The notes under the pieces are model-generated. The model ran no database searches. It saw only the letters and a list, made by a program, of their open reading frames with translations, and was not told where the DNA came from. A stretch of DNA of 64,000 bases from Euglena gracilis (taxonomy: Eukaryota > Euglenida > Euglenophyceae > Euglenales): positions 27,268,123 through 27,332,122 of the forward strand of contig CP154954.1 in assembly GCA_039621445.1 (NCBI GenBank), written 5' to 3'. Positions 28,402 to 41,113 of the stretch are shown piece by piece (the first letter of the stretch is position 1; the number at the start of each line of letters is the position of its first letter). A program made the translations under genes and the position numbers.

Positions 28402-30000
28402 GTACCTGACTTCCAAGCACACATGCCATTCACCATTCTTATTATTCGCCCTTAAGTGCCCTTAAGCACCTGCAGTCCGGACAAAAAACGACAAGGAACA
28501 AGGATGGGAAGCCACCCGGTTTTTCCCATCATGTTTTCCGTTATTTTTTCCCCGTGTACCCTTTCTACACCCTTTTTGAGAACCCATGCTCACGGGTAGT
28601 CAACTTTCAGACACAAATGCATTGCATTTTGACATATGTTCATTTTTGGGTTTTTTTTGGAAACCACAGAAAAGACGCCCAGAAGACCAATTTGACCAGT
28701 TTGACAGAATTTTTTTTTTGAACGTTTTTCGAGGGTTTTATTAATTTTTGTGAAAAGGGAATTTTTAGAACATTAATTTAGCCAATTTTTTTATCTCATT
28801 TTAAGCTTTTTGACATCTTTCATGGAACAGCCTTATTGCACGAAACTCCATATAAATGTCTCAAATTCTGTGTCATTTTTTCCACAAAAGTCTGTCAAAA
28901 TATTTTGCGAATTCTGTCAAAAATCCAAATGATTTTTGAAAAGGTTAGAAACTCTCTCAAAAAGTTCCAACAACCTGTTCTCTGGAGTTTCATTCAAAAT
29001 GTCGATCCGTTCCAACAGCAGGGGCGTTTGCTGTATCATTTTCACATTTTTTTTGCCACCTCCCCCATGTGTCACAGCCCCCCCCCCCCCCCGGCTATCG
29101 ACCCCCTGGGTTGTTGGGCCCAACTTGAACCCCTGAAATTTGAACCCCCCCCTCCTCCATTGGGCCAAACCTGGCCCCTAGGAAAAAAATTCCTGGGTCC
29201 AAGAATGTACACGGGGAATGATTTCCGTGTAGAGATGCCTGACGAATTGGTTGGGAGACATCGAAAACACACATTTCCCAAAATGTTGTCCAATGTTGAT
29301 AGGATGTCTCGGAAATTCATCCAGTTATGTGGCACATGAGTTCAAGTATAGGGAAAGTGACCTCCCTGGGCCAATGGGCATGACTTGAACTCCCTTGAAG
29401 GTGACCCCCTCCTCTGTTGGGCCCAACCCAGGTCAAAACCCCTGGGGGGCACCAAAAGTTCCTAGACAGTTTGACAGTTTGAGTCGATGGTTTGAAAACC
29501 CAGCCCATCGCTTCGCAATGGGGCGAAATCATCGCATTCAGGGGTTTGAGAAGGGTCTGGGCCATGCCATTGCTTAAAGTGAGTCCGACCCCCACCTACC
29601 CCCACCCGGGAGGTGGGGGTCGGTCACTTCGGCCATTTGGGCCAGAATAGCTTAAAATCCATGGATTTTGGCCCCCCAAAAAACCCGCAATTTTTTTTCT
29701 GGCTCCTTTTGCCCCGGGTGGCCACTTTCTGCCATTCCTGGCTGACCCACCTCGGGGGTCTGGGGCCAAAAACCGGTCAGTCACCTGGGGGGGGGGTGAC
29801 TGTTTGAAAGTGGAAATTGACCGGATTGACTGGTTTTTGAAAGTGGAAAGTGGTTTTGGTGTTGCTGGGAAACAAAGGAGAAGGCCTCCGGTCTTAGAAC
29901 ATTAGTGGACCCCCAATCCCCCAATCCGGCGCACCGGGCCCGACCCCGGCCACCAAAGACCCCTCTTCGTGGCCAATGCCAAGGCCTCAGCCGCCCGGTG
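28402..30000. other. Intron-like stretch, no gene
   Basis: AT-rich. A 13-bp-arm hairpin (CCGACCCCCACCT...AGGTGGGGGTCGG) lies at 29585-29623. Similar CCCCCTCC...TTGGGCCAA blocks lie near 29140 and 29400. No exon found. Confidence 0.5.
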
Positions 30001-30554
30001 CTGTGCCAGGTGCGGGGAAATCAAAATACTGTTAAATAGGGCATTTTAAGGGCTTCAATTTAGGTCTCCGGACATTTCCTTTGATTTTGCTTCATTTCCG
30101 AGATATTTTGGAAACATCGAATTTTTGACCCCCCCCAAAAAACAGTCCAAAATGGCCCAGAAAAGGGCCAAAATTGGCCGAAAATGGCCTAACTCGGGTT
30201 GCATAAAGGGTTGGGGGAAAAGTAAACCATGGTTGGATAGGGCGTTCCAAGGGCTTTATTTTTGCTCTCCTGACTTTTCTTTTGATTTTGCTTCTTTGTG
30301 GATATATTTTGAAAATTCCTTTTTTTTTGGCCCAAAAACGGCCCAAAAAAACACCCCAAAATGGCCGCAAAAGCGCACTGGAACACGCACCAGGCATGTG
30401 GGCGGCCAAAACGGCGAACGGGGGGTGATAGAGGGCCTCCGGGGGTGCATTTCATCAGACCGATGTTTCCGGAGAAAATGTGCATTTTCTCAAGATATTT
30501 TTGAAAAATCAATTTTTTATCAATTTTTTGGACACGACGAAATGGCAGAGTCGG
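30000..30554. repeat. Diverged family B repeats
   Basis: Two units with GGGGAAATCAAAATAC, TAGGGC(A/G)TT(T/C)(T/C)AAGGGCTT and TCCGGACATTTCCTTTG words, tandemly arranged. Confidence 0.65.
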
Positions 30555-30803
30555 AAGGGGGGGCGGGCCAATCCTACCCAGTTTGAACCCCTTTGCGGGT
30601 GAAGAACTCAGGCCTGGCGGTGAGTTAGGGGTCAAACAGAGGTGATTCGGAAACTAGAAATCCAGTCGCTCACGACTGAAAAATAAATGATTACGAGAAG
30701 CGGGCCGGGATCATCATGATAATCCGCCGGTTCTCCTGGTGGCCCCGACCCACCCCGCTTCCCTGGAGGTAAGCTTCGCTAAGAGCTCAGCGACCCCCCA
30801 CAT
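30555..30803. repeat. Family E repeat (inverted partner 44262-44527)
   Basis: Collinear with the reverse complement of 44262-44527: CCTACCCAGTTTGAACCCC, CTCAGGCCTGGCGGTGAGTT, AAACTAGAAATCCAGTCG, GTGGCCCCGACCC and GCTCAGCGACC recur in order. A partial direct copy lies at 43900-44010. Confidence 0.85.
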
Positions 30804-31097
30804 ATACCCCCCCCCTTCGGCTGACCAACCAAACAGGATCCTATAAACCCCGAGGGGTTTATAAGTGGGGGGGGTTAATTCCAACCTCCAAAAAAATGCT
30901 CAAAAAATAAGCCTCAAACAAACTCATAACTGCAGACAAAACTTGAAAATGTTTGCTTAAACTGAGATTGGCCAAACCCGACAGTCCCTTCCCCTTGACA
31001 TCTGTGGCAACCCAAAGAAACACAGATATGGGGTCATATGTCTTGGAAACCCAGGAACATTGTTTTTTCAAACCTCATATTTGCAGCCAGGGGATTT

Positions 31098-31560
31098 CTT
31101 AAGCCGGAGGGTACCCTACCCCCCAGGGGGGGTCCAGCCAGCCAGCCAGCTCAAATCCAGCAGCAGCCCAAATTCGGACTGGGAGCCCCCTCCCCCCCCC
31201 CCCGGGGGTCGAGTGAAATAAAGTCGGGTCCAGCCGGCCGGAGGCCGGGCCAGCCGGCCGCAGGCTGGCCAACCAACTGGGCTGCCCAGGTCACCTATCC
31301 CTGCATTTTCCCCTATCCCTGCATTTTCCCCTCATCGCAGCTTCCTCCATCACAGCCCCCCAGCCTTGATCTAGCTCCATTCACCAACATGTCGAAAATG
31401 GCAGAGAAAATTAGAAAATTTTGTTTTTCACCGGCCTGGCCAGCCCAGCCCCCTCCAGCCCCGGACCCCCCCGGGGGGTCCAGCTAGCCAGCTCAAATCC
31501 AGTCAGCAGCCTTTTTGCCAGCCGGAGGCTGGACCCCCCCGGGGGGGGGGGGGGCTTAAA
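31098..31560. mobile_element. CTTAAG-ended MITE-like element, copy 1
   Basis: Starts CTTAAG and ends CTTAAA. The inside has the family blocks CCCTACCCCCC, GGGGTCCAGCCAGCCAGC and a GCCGGCCGG palindromic stretch. Non-coding. Confidence 0.7.
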
Positions 31561-31599
31561 AATTGTTTGCAGCAAAATTTGACTCGCATTTGTAATGGA

Positions 31600-32290
31600 G
31601 ATTGGACATTTGGTCCTTTGGACGCCCCTCCTCCCCCGGTTGGACATATAGGCAGGTGGGAGGTTGGGCCCCTCTGGTGAAAGAAAGGGGATTCACTACC
31701 CCACCAAAGCAGTGGCGCAGCCACAGCGGGCAATTTGGCTGGGTGCAAACCTTGACGGCCGTGAAGCAAATGTGCATTTTGCCAAAGAAACCCCAAACAG
31801 TCCGCGGTCTAGGGACTGGCGGTGCTTGAAAAAACCAACCCGGAATGGCATGCTTACATGCCGCGAAACTGGCACACAATTTTGGCCCCCAATTGCGCGC
31901 AAAAGCGCTTGATGTGAGGTTTGGGCGTCTCCAGTGTGGCGTGTGCCTCGTTGCCTGGGCACCAGAATAAACGGCAGCACTGAGAGGACCAACAATGTCA
32001 CGCAGTCATCACTGCTCACCCCCCCAGTGGTTGGGGGCAACAAGTCCGCCGCCGAAAAACTGCAGCCACACACAGCAGGTGGCAAGAATGCAAGCCCGTG
32101 TTGGAGACCGCGAGCCAGAGGGAACAACACTCAGCACCGAACCGCGCGCACCTGCGCCTGTGGACATGCACACTCCATTTGCACGCGTTTGTGAGCTGGA
32201 TGAGGGACCCTGTGGCCTAAGAAAACCCAGGCAGAGACATGATGCTTGTATGTGCGTGCGTCAGACACCCAAACTTTTTTTTGTATGGGA
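31600..32290. other. Unique GC-richer segment, possible decayed coding sequence
   Basis: Free of homopolymer repeats. Several overlapping frames stay open (+ 31664-31912, + 31995-32280, - 31696-32130), none with a recognised domain. It may be an old transposon fragment. Confidence 0.3.
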
Positions 32291-32339
32291 CGACTCCCAT
32301 TTCGAAGCCTCTGCCAACAAACATGACGCAGGGAGGCCC

Positions 32340-33930
32340 CCATTGTCCCCTAACTCCCCGCCTGGCCTGAAATATGGCCAATTTACGGCCCAAAACAGCA
32401 CGGCAGGCTTGCGCCTTAGCCGTTTTCGGCCGCTTTTTGGGGTCAAAAAATCAATTTTCCAAAAAAATGCTGAAAAATGGTGGGGAATCAAAGGAAACGT
32501 CCGGAGACCCAACTGAAGCCCTTAAAATGCCCTGTACAGCATTTTGATTTCCCCGCAACTCCCCGCCTGGCCTGAGTTTTACGGTCATTTTTCGGCCAGT
32601 TTTGGCCACTTTGTTGTTTTGACTTAGCCATTTTCGGGCATTCTGGTCAAAAAAGTCAAAATAATCGAATTTTTTTAGCCCAAAACGATGTTTTTTTGGC
32701 CTCCCGGTCCCGGAAAACCTTTTTTTGAACCCTAAATGAGCGGTTTTTTTTTCCACCCGCCAACACGGGTTTCGGGCCCAAAACGAGGCACCAGCGGGGC
32801 GAAAAACGCTCATTTTCAGCTCAGAAACAGGTTTTCCGGGTCAGGAGACCAAAAAAACATTGTTTCATACAAAAAAAATTTCGATTTTTTTCGATTTTTT
32901 TGACCCGTTTTTGACCAGAAGTTGGTGGCCTAAAACGGGGTGGAGTTTAGGTCAAACAGGTCAAAAAGGCTGAAAAAAAAATCCAACAAAACGGGTATGG
33001 GGTGTATGGTGGGGTTAACATTTCATTTGCATTTCAGAATTTGCTGTAACATCACTGAATGGACGAAAATGTCATTTTTGATGATGTTTGGTCTCAAAAA
33101 ATTGCCGAAAAATCAGTTTTTGGGTGGTTTGCGGCCGAAAAAATCGTCCCCGGCAGCTTTTCATTTTTCTTCCTGGGGGGGGGGGTTATAAGTTCCAGTT
33201 TAGTTGGTCGGCCCGAGGTTTGACCCAGGAACAAACTGCAAAAAAGCATTCCAAAAACAGCAAAAAATGAAGAATTATTTTCTTTACCCGGAATTTGAGG
33301 GACCCATTTTGTCCATTTTTGGCCCATTTTTGGATTTCAAAAAAACTGTTGGCTTCCAGAGGCCCCCCAGAGGGCAGATGGACAGGAATTAAAATTTGTT
33401 GATGGGGGGCCAAGGCTGGAAAAAGGCTGTTTTGGCTGGCTCCCCTCTGGCCAGGGGCACCATTTTGATGCATTGATGAAAGCTCTATGTCCTTATTTTC
33501 AAGGGGTTTTATTGGTGGGGGGGTTTATAAGTGGGGGTTAAATCCACAGTGGGGTCGGGGGGGGGGTGGAGAAAATGCCCTCAAATGGTCTTTTTTTTGT
33601 CGTTGATTCCAGTTTCATTTGCAGTTTTGCAGCAACATTTTGTTGTAACGTTTCTCATCTCGCAGTTATTTTAAGGTATCAACCTGGAACATGTGTTTTA
33701 TAATTTCAGTTTTTGTTGTTTAATTGCTCCAAACAGAACCAGAAGAAACATCGAAGAAACATTCATTGGCAGCATGGTTTTGGTCAACAATTTTCTTTGC
33801 CAAAAATACGAGTTTCAAAACAGGTTGTTTAATAGGACTTCTTTATCTTGCATTCTCACACAATGTTTTTACATATCCATTCACTTGGCATTGATGGCCA
33901 CAAATTTAACCGTGCCAACTCCACCCAAGG
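32340..33930. other. Intron-like, with diverged family B copy
   Basis: 32340-32600 repeats family B words (CCCCGCCTGGCCTGA). The rest is AT-rich with long T and A runs. A GGTTTATAAGTGGGGG block near 33530 is shared with 30850. Confidence 0.5.
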
Positions 33931-33931
33931 C

Positions 33932-33962
33932 GTGAAATTTCGCAATCAGACCGTCGGATTTG
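33932..33962 (+). CDS. Candidate short exon, 5' boundary uncertain
   Basis: A consensus donor GTAAGT starts at 33963 after GGATTTG. The frame that continues in phase into the next exon reads GVKFRNQTVGF; it stays open upstream to about 33835, so the exon may be longer. The acceptor shown (ACTCCACCCAAG) is only moderate. Confidence 0.4.
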
Positions 33963-34033
33963 GTAAGTTACTTACGCTTTTTTGTGTGTTGGTTGTGAAC
34001 CATGTTTTTTGTGACTGAATGTGCATAATGCAG

Positions 34034-34111
34034 TTCCTCCTCGCTCAATACTCAACAGGGCGCTGTGTCATGCTTGCAAAGAAGAGCGAGAGGACATCAA
34101 AAAATTTCAAA
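34034..34111 (+). CDS. Exon with CxxC pair of the zinc-finger gene
   Basis: Acceptor TGCATAATGCAG ends at 34033. The frame PPRSILNRALCHACKEERED then IKKFQ is open without a start codon. A donor GTGTGATT at 34112 leaves one base, which joins in phase with the AG that opens the next exon. LCHAC would supply the second Cys pair of a preceding half finger. If not spliced here, the frame runs to a stop at 34147-34149. Confidence 0.55.
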
Positions 34112-34387
34112 GTGTGATTTGGCAAATTTGCAATCATTGCCACGACTGAGTATTTATTGTTTGTTGGTTCTGTTCCCTGTAGTTGTTTTTTTTTGAATGC
34201 CAGGCAAATTGGATGATCTGCAATCGCAATTGGGGGGAACAAACAATACCAGAGCAAATCAGACAATCAGGGCACAATTCCTCACCAGGCTTCTTTGTCA
34301 GGGGCAAAGGAATAATTATCTCAAGCTTGGCAAATGGCATTTTATTTTCAATATTAAGGAATTTTGCTACAATGTCATTCCCCACAG

Positions 34388-34458
34388 AGAATGGTGATTG
34401 GATCTGTAATTGTGGAGTGATGAATTTCAAGAGCAGAAGTGCTTGCCGTATGTGCTCG
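34388..34458 (+). CDS. Exon with complete RanBP2-type zinc finger
   Basis: Acceptor CATTCCCCACAG ends at 34387; donor GTATAAC at 34459. It encodes NGDWICNCGVMNFKSRSACR then MCS, with C-x-C-x3-N-x6-C-x2-C, the short-spacing variant also used at 42.7 kb. RanBP2-type fingers bind single-stranded RNA or ubiquitin. A read-through stop follows at once (TAA at 34462), so this could also be a last exon. Confidence 0.8.
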
Positions 34459-34462
34459 GTAT

Positions 34463-37139
34463 AACCTTGTTGCTGATTAATGCTGGTGGATGCCTTTTTG
34501 TTCAAGGATTTTCAGTGCCTCAGGAAGATTTACAATTAGGTTTTGATGAAGGAAGGTGAATTGGGGGGAACGCGAAGGTGGGGGCCCGGGGGGTCACAAA
34601 CACTTTTTCGTTTTGCAATTTTCAAATTTGGCAAAATTTGTGTTGTTTGTGCATTTTTTTTTGCATTTGTTGTGTTCTTTTCCCCAGTGATTTTGCGTTT
34701 TCTTGCTGGAAAAGTTTCGCATTTTTGCCAGTTTTTTTTTCCCTGCAGACTGACCTTTTTGCCAATTTTTAGGGCATTTTTGAATTTTTTTTTGGCCAAC
34801 AAAAATTCTTACAGTTAGCAGACACCCGAGTAGGTGCTTTCGGACAAAATGAAGATCCCGGCCAAGTTTTGTTGTCCCTCGCGAACACCTTCCCGAGAAC
34901 CCCCCCCGGACACAATTATTAATCCCTAATGGACAAGAAATTTAAACCCCCATAGACATTTTCTTTGAGCCTCCGTGGACACTTCTGTGTGAGACTGGTG
35001 ACGCTTTTCTGGGTGGATGGAAAAGACTGCAAGGAGCAAACCAGACCTCTACGAACTCCTTCTTCCCTATTAGTTGTGTTGCAGATGCACAAAAATTTTA
35101 AGGGTAAATTGGTTGTATTTACACTGTCTCTTGGCGGGCTGCACCCCCTTTTTAGCCTGAGGGGGAGGGGGAAATGCCCGGGCCACACCTTTTAGAATAA
35201 CAAACCCCAGAAAACAGCGATTTTCTTTTGTCGGGTTTCACAAAACAGAAAGGTCTGAAACAACCTTTTGAGTGAACGATATTGCATGTTCGTCAACCAG
35301 AATGATTTATGATTTGTCAAAACCAGATGATATTATCTATTTTGTGACCCAGATCACCTAGTGATGAATCAGGCGGGATGACAGGTCGTTGAGGTTTCTT
35401 GAAAAGCAGAAATTTCTTCCGGTAAAAGCATTTTTTCGTGAATTTTTAGGTGGACAAGTTTGGTTTGGTACATCGGAGGGGATGTCCAGGAACACCTCTC
35501 TGTCTGGTTCCACAGCTGGCTTTTTTTTAAAAAAAAATAACAAAAGAACCCCCAACTTTTTTTGTTCTTTATTGAATTTTTTGAAGGCGACTGCAGAGCC
35601 CCAAAGGGTTTTGAAAAGCAGTGCGTCCCCACATTCGCTGTGTTTCGTTGTTCTGTGCGTCCCCACATTCGTTGTTTTGCATGATGTGCAGTGATCACAT
35701 AGCTGTTTTTTTTAGTTCAATGTGAACACAAAATGATTCTTTAGGAAAATTTCGAGAAGTTTTCCTAAAGGAAATTTCTCAAAAAGAAGAGAGAGAAAGG
35801 TTGCCTGCACCCTAGAGTTGCTGTCAGAGAAAAAATTTTGGAAGCAAATGTAAAGTGTGGCCATCTGTGTGAATGTATGACATTGCAGTGCAAGACCCAG
35901 AGGAACATCTTTGGAGCAGTTGTTGGATGATTCCTTCGCCTCCCACACTTTGTGAGACTTTGAGAGCCAGCTTTGCCCCACCTTTTGGGTGGAAGATGCA
36001 AAGTCATTTTGTACAATCAATATGCACACTCTCAAAAGATATTCCCACCAATCTTAGCATCTTCTGTGAAATTATAAGTTCCTTAATTCAGATTGTTTTA
36101 GACTGGATCAACAGTTGGCCTAATTGTGTAATCGGACGTTGAATTACCAAGCATATTTCCTATTTTGTGCATTTTTCCGAAAGTTAAGGTCTTTTTGCAC
36201 AAATTTAGGTCGCTTAATGGGGGAGAATATGCAAAGATTTGAGAATTTGCATTTTTTGCATAATTTTCACTTTTTTGCACAATGAAGAATTAGGAAAAGT
36301 CGCATTTTTGCATGTTTTGCATTTTTTTTTATGTTTGGAGCCACAGAAAAGGTCCCCTATTTAGCATATGGTTAAAATCATGTGAATCCCTACCTTATCT
36401 AAAGCTCCCTGCTTATTAACATTCCCCCCATTTGGAATTTTTCAAAAATTACCCTAGATTCTTATCACTGTTTGCAATATTTTCATTCTTTTGAGGTTCA
36501 TTTCTTATTTATGAACTTTTTTTGAGGTTTATGCCCCTCATGCAGTCTCAGTTCAGGAAAAAAAATTAATTGTGGCCATGTGGACCCCATTTCTTTCAAA
36601 ATTGCATAACATCTCCTCAAATGGCCTAGACTGGGCATTTTCGAGGCTTGACTTTGGGTGCCTAGTCATAATTGCTTTGCACAGTTTCTCCATACCTTGC
36701 CCAAGTGGGATGCAAAAATCTGAATTTTTGGCGTGACGCACCGAAGGGACTTCGCTCTTTCTCTAAATTCAGAGACCCATCTGTCACAGTCATGCAGGAG
36801 AGATGACCAATAGGAGGAGAGGTCAGTCCCCCCCCCCCCACAGCAAGGAGGCATATTTTTGGCAGTTTGTTTCCGTTTCACCCCTTATAAAAAATATGTG
36901 GAATAAGGTGCCATCGCAATAATCAATAATCTGGCATATAATCTTTTGCGGACAAAGTAGGCACCCACCCATCCTCCCACCCGAAACCCACCCCAAAGCC
37001 CAAAAGAAAGGTTTTGAAAAGATTTTTTAGACTTGGCCAAAAGGCCAGGTCAGATTGATTTCCGAACCAGCATCCAAGGAATCGCGACCAATTTCGCCCC
37101 AAATACCCTTGTTTAGGACACTTTTGGGCGATTTTGGTC
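34463..37139. other. AT-rich intron-like stretch
   Basis: No exon, repeat boundary or RNA gene recognised. Many T runs; one frame at 34965-35195 is open but featureless. Confidence 0.5.
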
Positions 37140-37555
37140 AGAATTGGTCGCCAATCAAAATGGGTAGATTTTACACTTCTGACGCCATGTTACCCATCAA
37201 TCGAAGCTCTCCTCAAATGCTTTTGACAGATGGCAACAGAATTCAGCCATATTGCACACAGCGCTTATTTTCAGCGATCATGTATCCAAAAATTTGACAT
37301 CTTAATTTGTCAAATTCCAAAGTTCAGGTTCCAGACAGCATATCAATTGAAAGTTCTCCCCAAGACCTTTAGCTTGGTACCCTCAGAACACAGCCACACT
37401 GCACGACGCTCTGAAAATCGGCGATCGCATGTTCCGACCGTATTTGCAAATTCGAAATTCCAATGTTTCACCTGCCATGTTGCCCCTTGATTGAAAGCTC
37501 TTCTCAAGGGCTTAGATTTCAGCCATGCTGCATGGTATTCTATTTCAGAAATTCC
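37140..37555. repeat. Three diverged tandem units of about 140 bp
   Basis: Each unit has a CCATGTTACCC-like word, then CAAT(T/C)GAA(A/G)G(C/T)TCT(T/C)C, then CAGCCATATTGCAC and TTTTCAGCGATCATG-like words. The central unit is the most diverged. No coding capacity. Confidence 0.65.
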
Positions 37556-37701
37556 ACAAATTTGGCCAAAGGGGAATCATTGCACAAAATCCCCAATTTC
37601 TGGCCTAAGACCCCCCAAAACTGCTCACATATGTTTGCCACATGTCTACAAAGCATTTTGGATACTTTTTGGCACTTTTTCTTCTGGGTCCCCAGGGCAC
37701 C

Positions 37702-37751
37702 GGCTTCACGCCCGAACTAGCGCCCCAGGACGCCAGTTCGGGCGTGAAGCC
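37702..37751. repeat. 17-bp-arm perfect palindrome
   Basis: GGCTTCACGCCCGAACT (37702-37718) pairs with 37735-37751 across a 16-base loop, just before the second copy of the segmental duplication. Confidence 0.95.
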
Positions 37752-38721
37752 AGAGCCCCTAGACACAGTTTCAATTTCCAGGATGTTTTGCCATAATTGG
37801 CGTTGTTGCCAATAATTCTTGTACCTTTTGGAAATGTTCGTACTTTTTGCCATAATTTTGCACACATTTAACAAGAATTTTGGAACCTTTTTGAAAATTT
37901 TTGAGCTGTTTTGTCAGAGATTTCGGATTCCATGGTCTGGAAGTTTGAAGCTTTTTCGCAATTTTTTGGGACTTGCCAATTTTTTTGTTCCCTTTTGCCT
38001 GCAGTGTGTTTTTTTTTGGAACGCCTGTCCACCCAAACGCCGGCACAGCTGGCAGCTCGTTCAAAATGAAGCCAAAAAGGGCAAAGACAAAAAAAGACAC
38101 CAAGACAAAAATAACACCACTGAGGGTTGTAGGTGATTTTTTTTTCACTCCAGATGCAAGCCATTTTTTTCATCTTTAGACCATGTGAAGTCAAAGTTTG
38201 GATGGTTTCAACAAGAAAATTGATGATGATGGTCTCAACAAGAAGAAAAAAAAGTGATCGAAGTTGCTGACTTTGTGCATTTTTTTTTGTGTGAATTTGA
38301 CCAAAATTCTGAAATTTTTCATTTTACCCTTGCAATCAAGGTTAATCTGGTCTCATTGTTTTTTTTTGATTTTTTTTTGATATTTTGTTTCCAAAAAAAA
38401 TCATAAGAAATTTTTTTTAAAGGAACAAAAAAATCCAGCTGTGCCGGGTTGAATGCTACACACGCAGCCCGTCGACCAAGAGGGTGTTATCGCCGTCTGA
38501 TCAAGTATTCACTAGATGACATCTTCTGCAGCAAAAACTGCATCTTAGACGCATACTCCGTCCTGAGTCCTGAGTTTTACACACAGGACTCATGACGGAG
38601 TCCCGGGGGGGGGGGGGATCTGCTGGCAGGGCCAGCTGGTGGAAAATCTTTAGAACCCACTTGACCAAAGTGCCCATTTTTGGCAACAAAATCAGCCAAG
38701 AAACAAATTGCCCTCGCCCCC

Positions 38722-39085
38722 CAGGGTTTGATATAAGGCGGGCGTACATGGTTTAGGTGGGGGGGGGTGTCCCCCCCCCCCCCCCCTCCTGGCCCGCAGG
38801 GGGGGGGGGTCCGGACCACCCTGGGGGGGGGGTACCCGGGACCCCCCAAAAAGGGTCAATTTTTTCCTCCGGCGCTTTGCGCCGATTTTTTTTTGCATTT
38901 TTGGCACATTTTTGCCCAAAAAGTGCCCAAAATGGCACTTTTGGTCGTTTTGGGGGGTCCAAAATTTTCGGTCACCCAGACCGCGCCACTGTTTAGGTGG
39001 GGGGGGTGTCCCCCCACCCTCCCCCCCTCCTGGCTCGCAGGGGGGGTCCGGACCACCCCCCCACCTGTCCTTGTATCGAACCCTG
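38722..39085. mobile_element. Family F MITE (TIR CAGGGTTTGATATAAGG)
   Basis: The left end CAGGGTTTGATATAAGG and the right end CCTTGTATCGAACCCTG are inverted repeats (about 15 of 17). The inside holds two copies of TTTAGGTGGGGGG...GGTCCGGACCACCC. A smaller copy with the same ends lies at 48415-48572, and right ends without partners at 41390 and in related G-run blocks at 41106 and 43380. Confidence 0.8.
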
Positions 39086-39715
39086 TCGCCCCCCCCAATT
39101 AAGGTTCAACCCCCCCCCCAATTAGCTAATTGGCCTCCGGAGACAAGACGGGCCAACCAATTTCAACAAGGATACCAAAAGGGCCCAGAAACCTCCAAGA
39201 ACGTCCGTTTCGAAAATTTTAAAGTTTGCCAGATAAGAAAAGTCATGACGAATCCCACCATGCACAAAAAATCGACCAATTTTGCAAATTTCAAAATTAG
39301 GTAACCGATATCTCACCCCCCCCCCCCCCTCCATGCTTCAGGCACAAAATGGCCAACCCGGGGGAACAGACATTTGGGGGGGGGGGGTCAAATTTGCTTT
39401 GGGCGCCTTGAGGGGGCAAATTTGGCAAAAGTTTTTGGTCCTTTCAGAAGTTTTGATGGAGGGGTGTTCTTTCATGGTCCATTTCCACCGGGTATGATCT
39501 AATTTGCATCAGCTCTGAAGAGCCGTGGGGTTGCAGTGGTCTGTTCAGAGATTGCACATTTTGTGATTTGTTGGATTTAGAGAGCTTTTGCAAGACGTCC
39601 CAAAAATTTTGGCCGCCAGTGTGAAAATCTTTGCAATGGAATCTCAAAAAATTGCCCACCAGTCTCAAAGATTTTGGTGAAAGGTCTCAGGCGTTTTTAC
39701 AAAAGAGCCCAAAAA

Positions 39716-39797
39716 TATAATTTATAATTTATAATAATTTAATTTAATAATATAATAATTTATAGTTTATATTTATTATTATTGTAATAAAATAATT
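39716..39797. repeat. AT-only insertion
   Basis: About 80 bases of TATAATTTATAATTTA-type sequence absent from the other copy of the duplication (near 26630). Confidence 0.85.
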
Positions 39798-39852
39798 ATG
39801 GAAAAGTGGTCAACAATTTTGGCAGGAGGTCCCAAAATTGTGAGTGTTGGGT

Positions 39853-40880
39853 GTGAGTGAGTCCATGTATGGTCCCACAAGGTCGGACCCCCAGGGGAGG
39901 GTCATGGGTGGGTTTGAGCCCAGGAAGTGCCCCGAGTGCGGGTTTTCTGAAATGCATGAGAGTCAGGGCTAAAGTTTGAAAATGGGGTGTCTCATTGAAC
40001 ACATTTTGCGCCAATTTTTTATCAGTTGAGAAATCCCCACCCCCAGGGGCGCTCCATTTTTTAAGGCAGTTTTTTTTTTATGTTTAAGGCATTATTAGCA
40101 TTTTTTTAAGGCTTTTTAAAGCACTTTAAGGCATTTTAAAGCACTACCAAGGGCGGTCCAGGCATCGAAATTCTTTTGAGTTTTGGGTGGATAAACAACG
40201 TTCCAGCAATACCAAAAATCATTTCCTGAGGTGTTAGCTTGTTTTGTCGAGATTTTACGACTTCGTTTTTGCTCGGTTGGAGAGAATTCTGCCAGTCCGA
40301 TTTTTCAAGGCAATTTTTCTTGCCTCAAAATAATAATAATGCCTGGCGGGGTGGTTCCAGAGGATACATTCATTTAACCCCTGTGTGGCCCTCACCCCCC
40401 GGGGGGGGTTGTGAGTGGGTGGGTAAATGTCCGGGGGGGGGGGGTTGTGGTGTGTGGTGTGGGACAGGTTGGTTGTGGTGTGGGGGGGTTGCGGTGTGTG
40501 TGGGGGTTGGGACAGGTCAGCCCAATCCCACCGACGGCAGGGTTGGTCACGAAAATTCTAAGGGTTCTGATTGCTTTTACCCACTGGGGGAGATCCCTCG
40601 GGGTATTTAATGACGTATGGGAAAACGTTGGGGAAACAGGGGTTTGAGGGATGCAGATTTGGTGGCCGTGTGCTTTGGGCCGATCCTGTCAGTGACGCCA
40701 GCGCGACGCTTTGGGGGGCTCTGCGGAGGCGAAGTTAGGGGCGGACCCTCGGTCGCCCCAGTCAAAAATCCACACCGGACCCTGAACACGCCTCCACCCC
40801 CCCCTCCAGTTTCGGAAGGGAGGGTCCCCCCTCCGAGATTCCCATACAAACCCTGGGCAGGGTCGACATAAGGAGGATGT
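39853..40880. other. Intron-like, no gene
   Basis: Includes a GT-rich stretch (40440-40510) and a GAGAATTCTGCCAGTCCGAT block (40280-40340) that recurs at 45775. No exon recognised. Confidence 0.5.
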
Positions 40881-41113
40881 AACCCCCCCCAATAGAAGCA
40901 CGGGTGCGCTTATAGCGGACCACCGCCTCCAGCGGTGGGGTTTGCGCTGCAATTAGGACCCTACCTGTGCGATTTTTGTTGATTTTTTTTCTTCAGAAAT
41001 CCCATCAAAATGGGGGGTGCGATTGCAGTGGACCGCCACCTTCGGCGGCGGGAGGTGCCTTTTTATTTGGACCCTGCACTTGCAGCGGCCCCGCGCTTCT
41101 ATTTGGGGGGGTT
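40881..41113. mobile_element. Family G MITE, copy 1 (233 bp)
   Basis: Ends are inverted: AACCCCCCCCAATAGAAGCA and GCTTCTATTTGGGGGGGTT. The inside has two tandem hairpins (CCGCC...GGCGG) each followed by a TTGGACCC or TAGGACCC word, and AATCCCATCAAAATGGGGGG between. A collinear copy lies at 60269-60502. Confidence 0.9.

Larger units (their letters stand above)
37768..39852. repeat. Segmental duplication, copy 2, with two insertions
   Basis: Matches 25318-26690 in order. It is longer because of a 364-bp TIR element (38722-39085) and an AT-only stretch (39716-39797). Confidence 0.85.
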
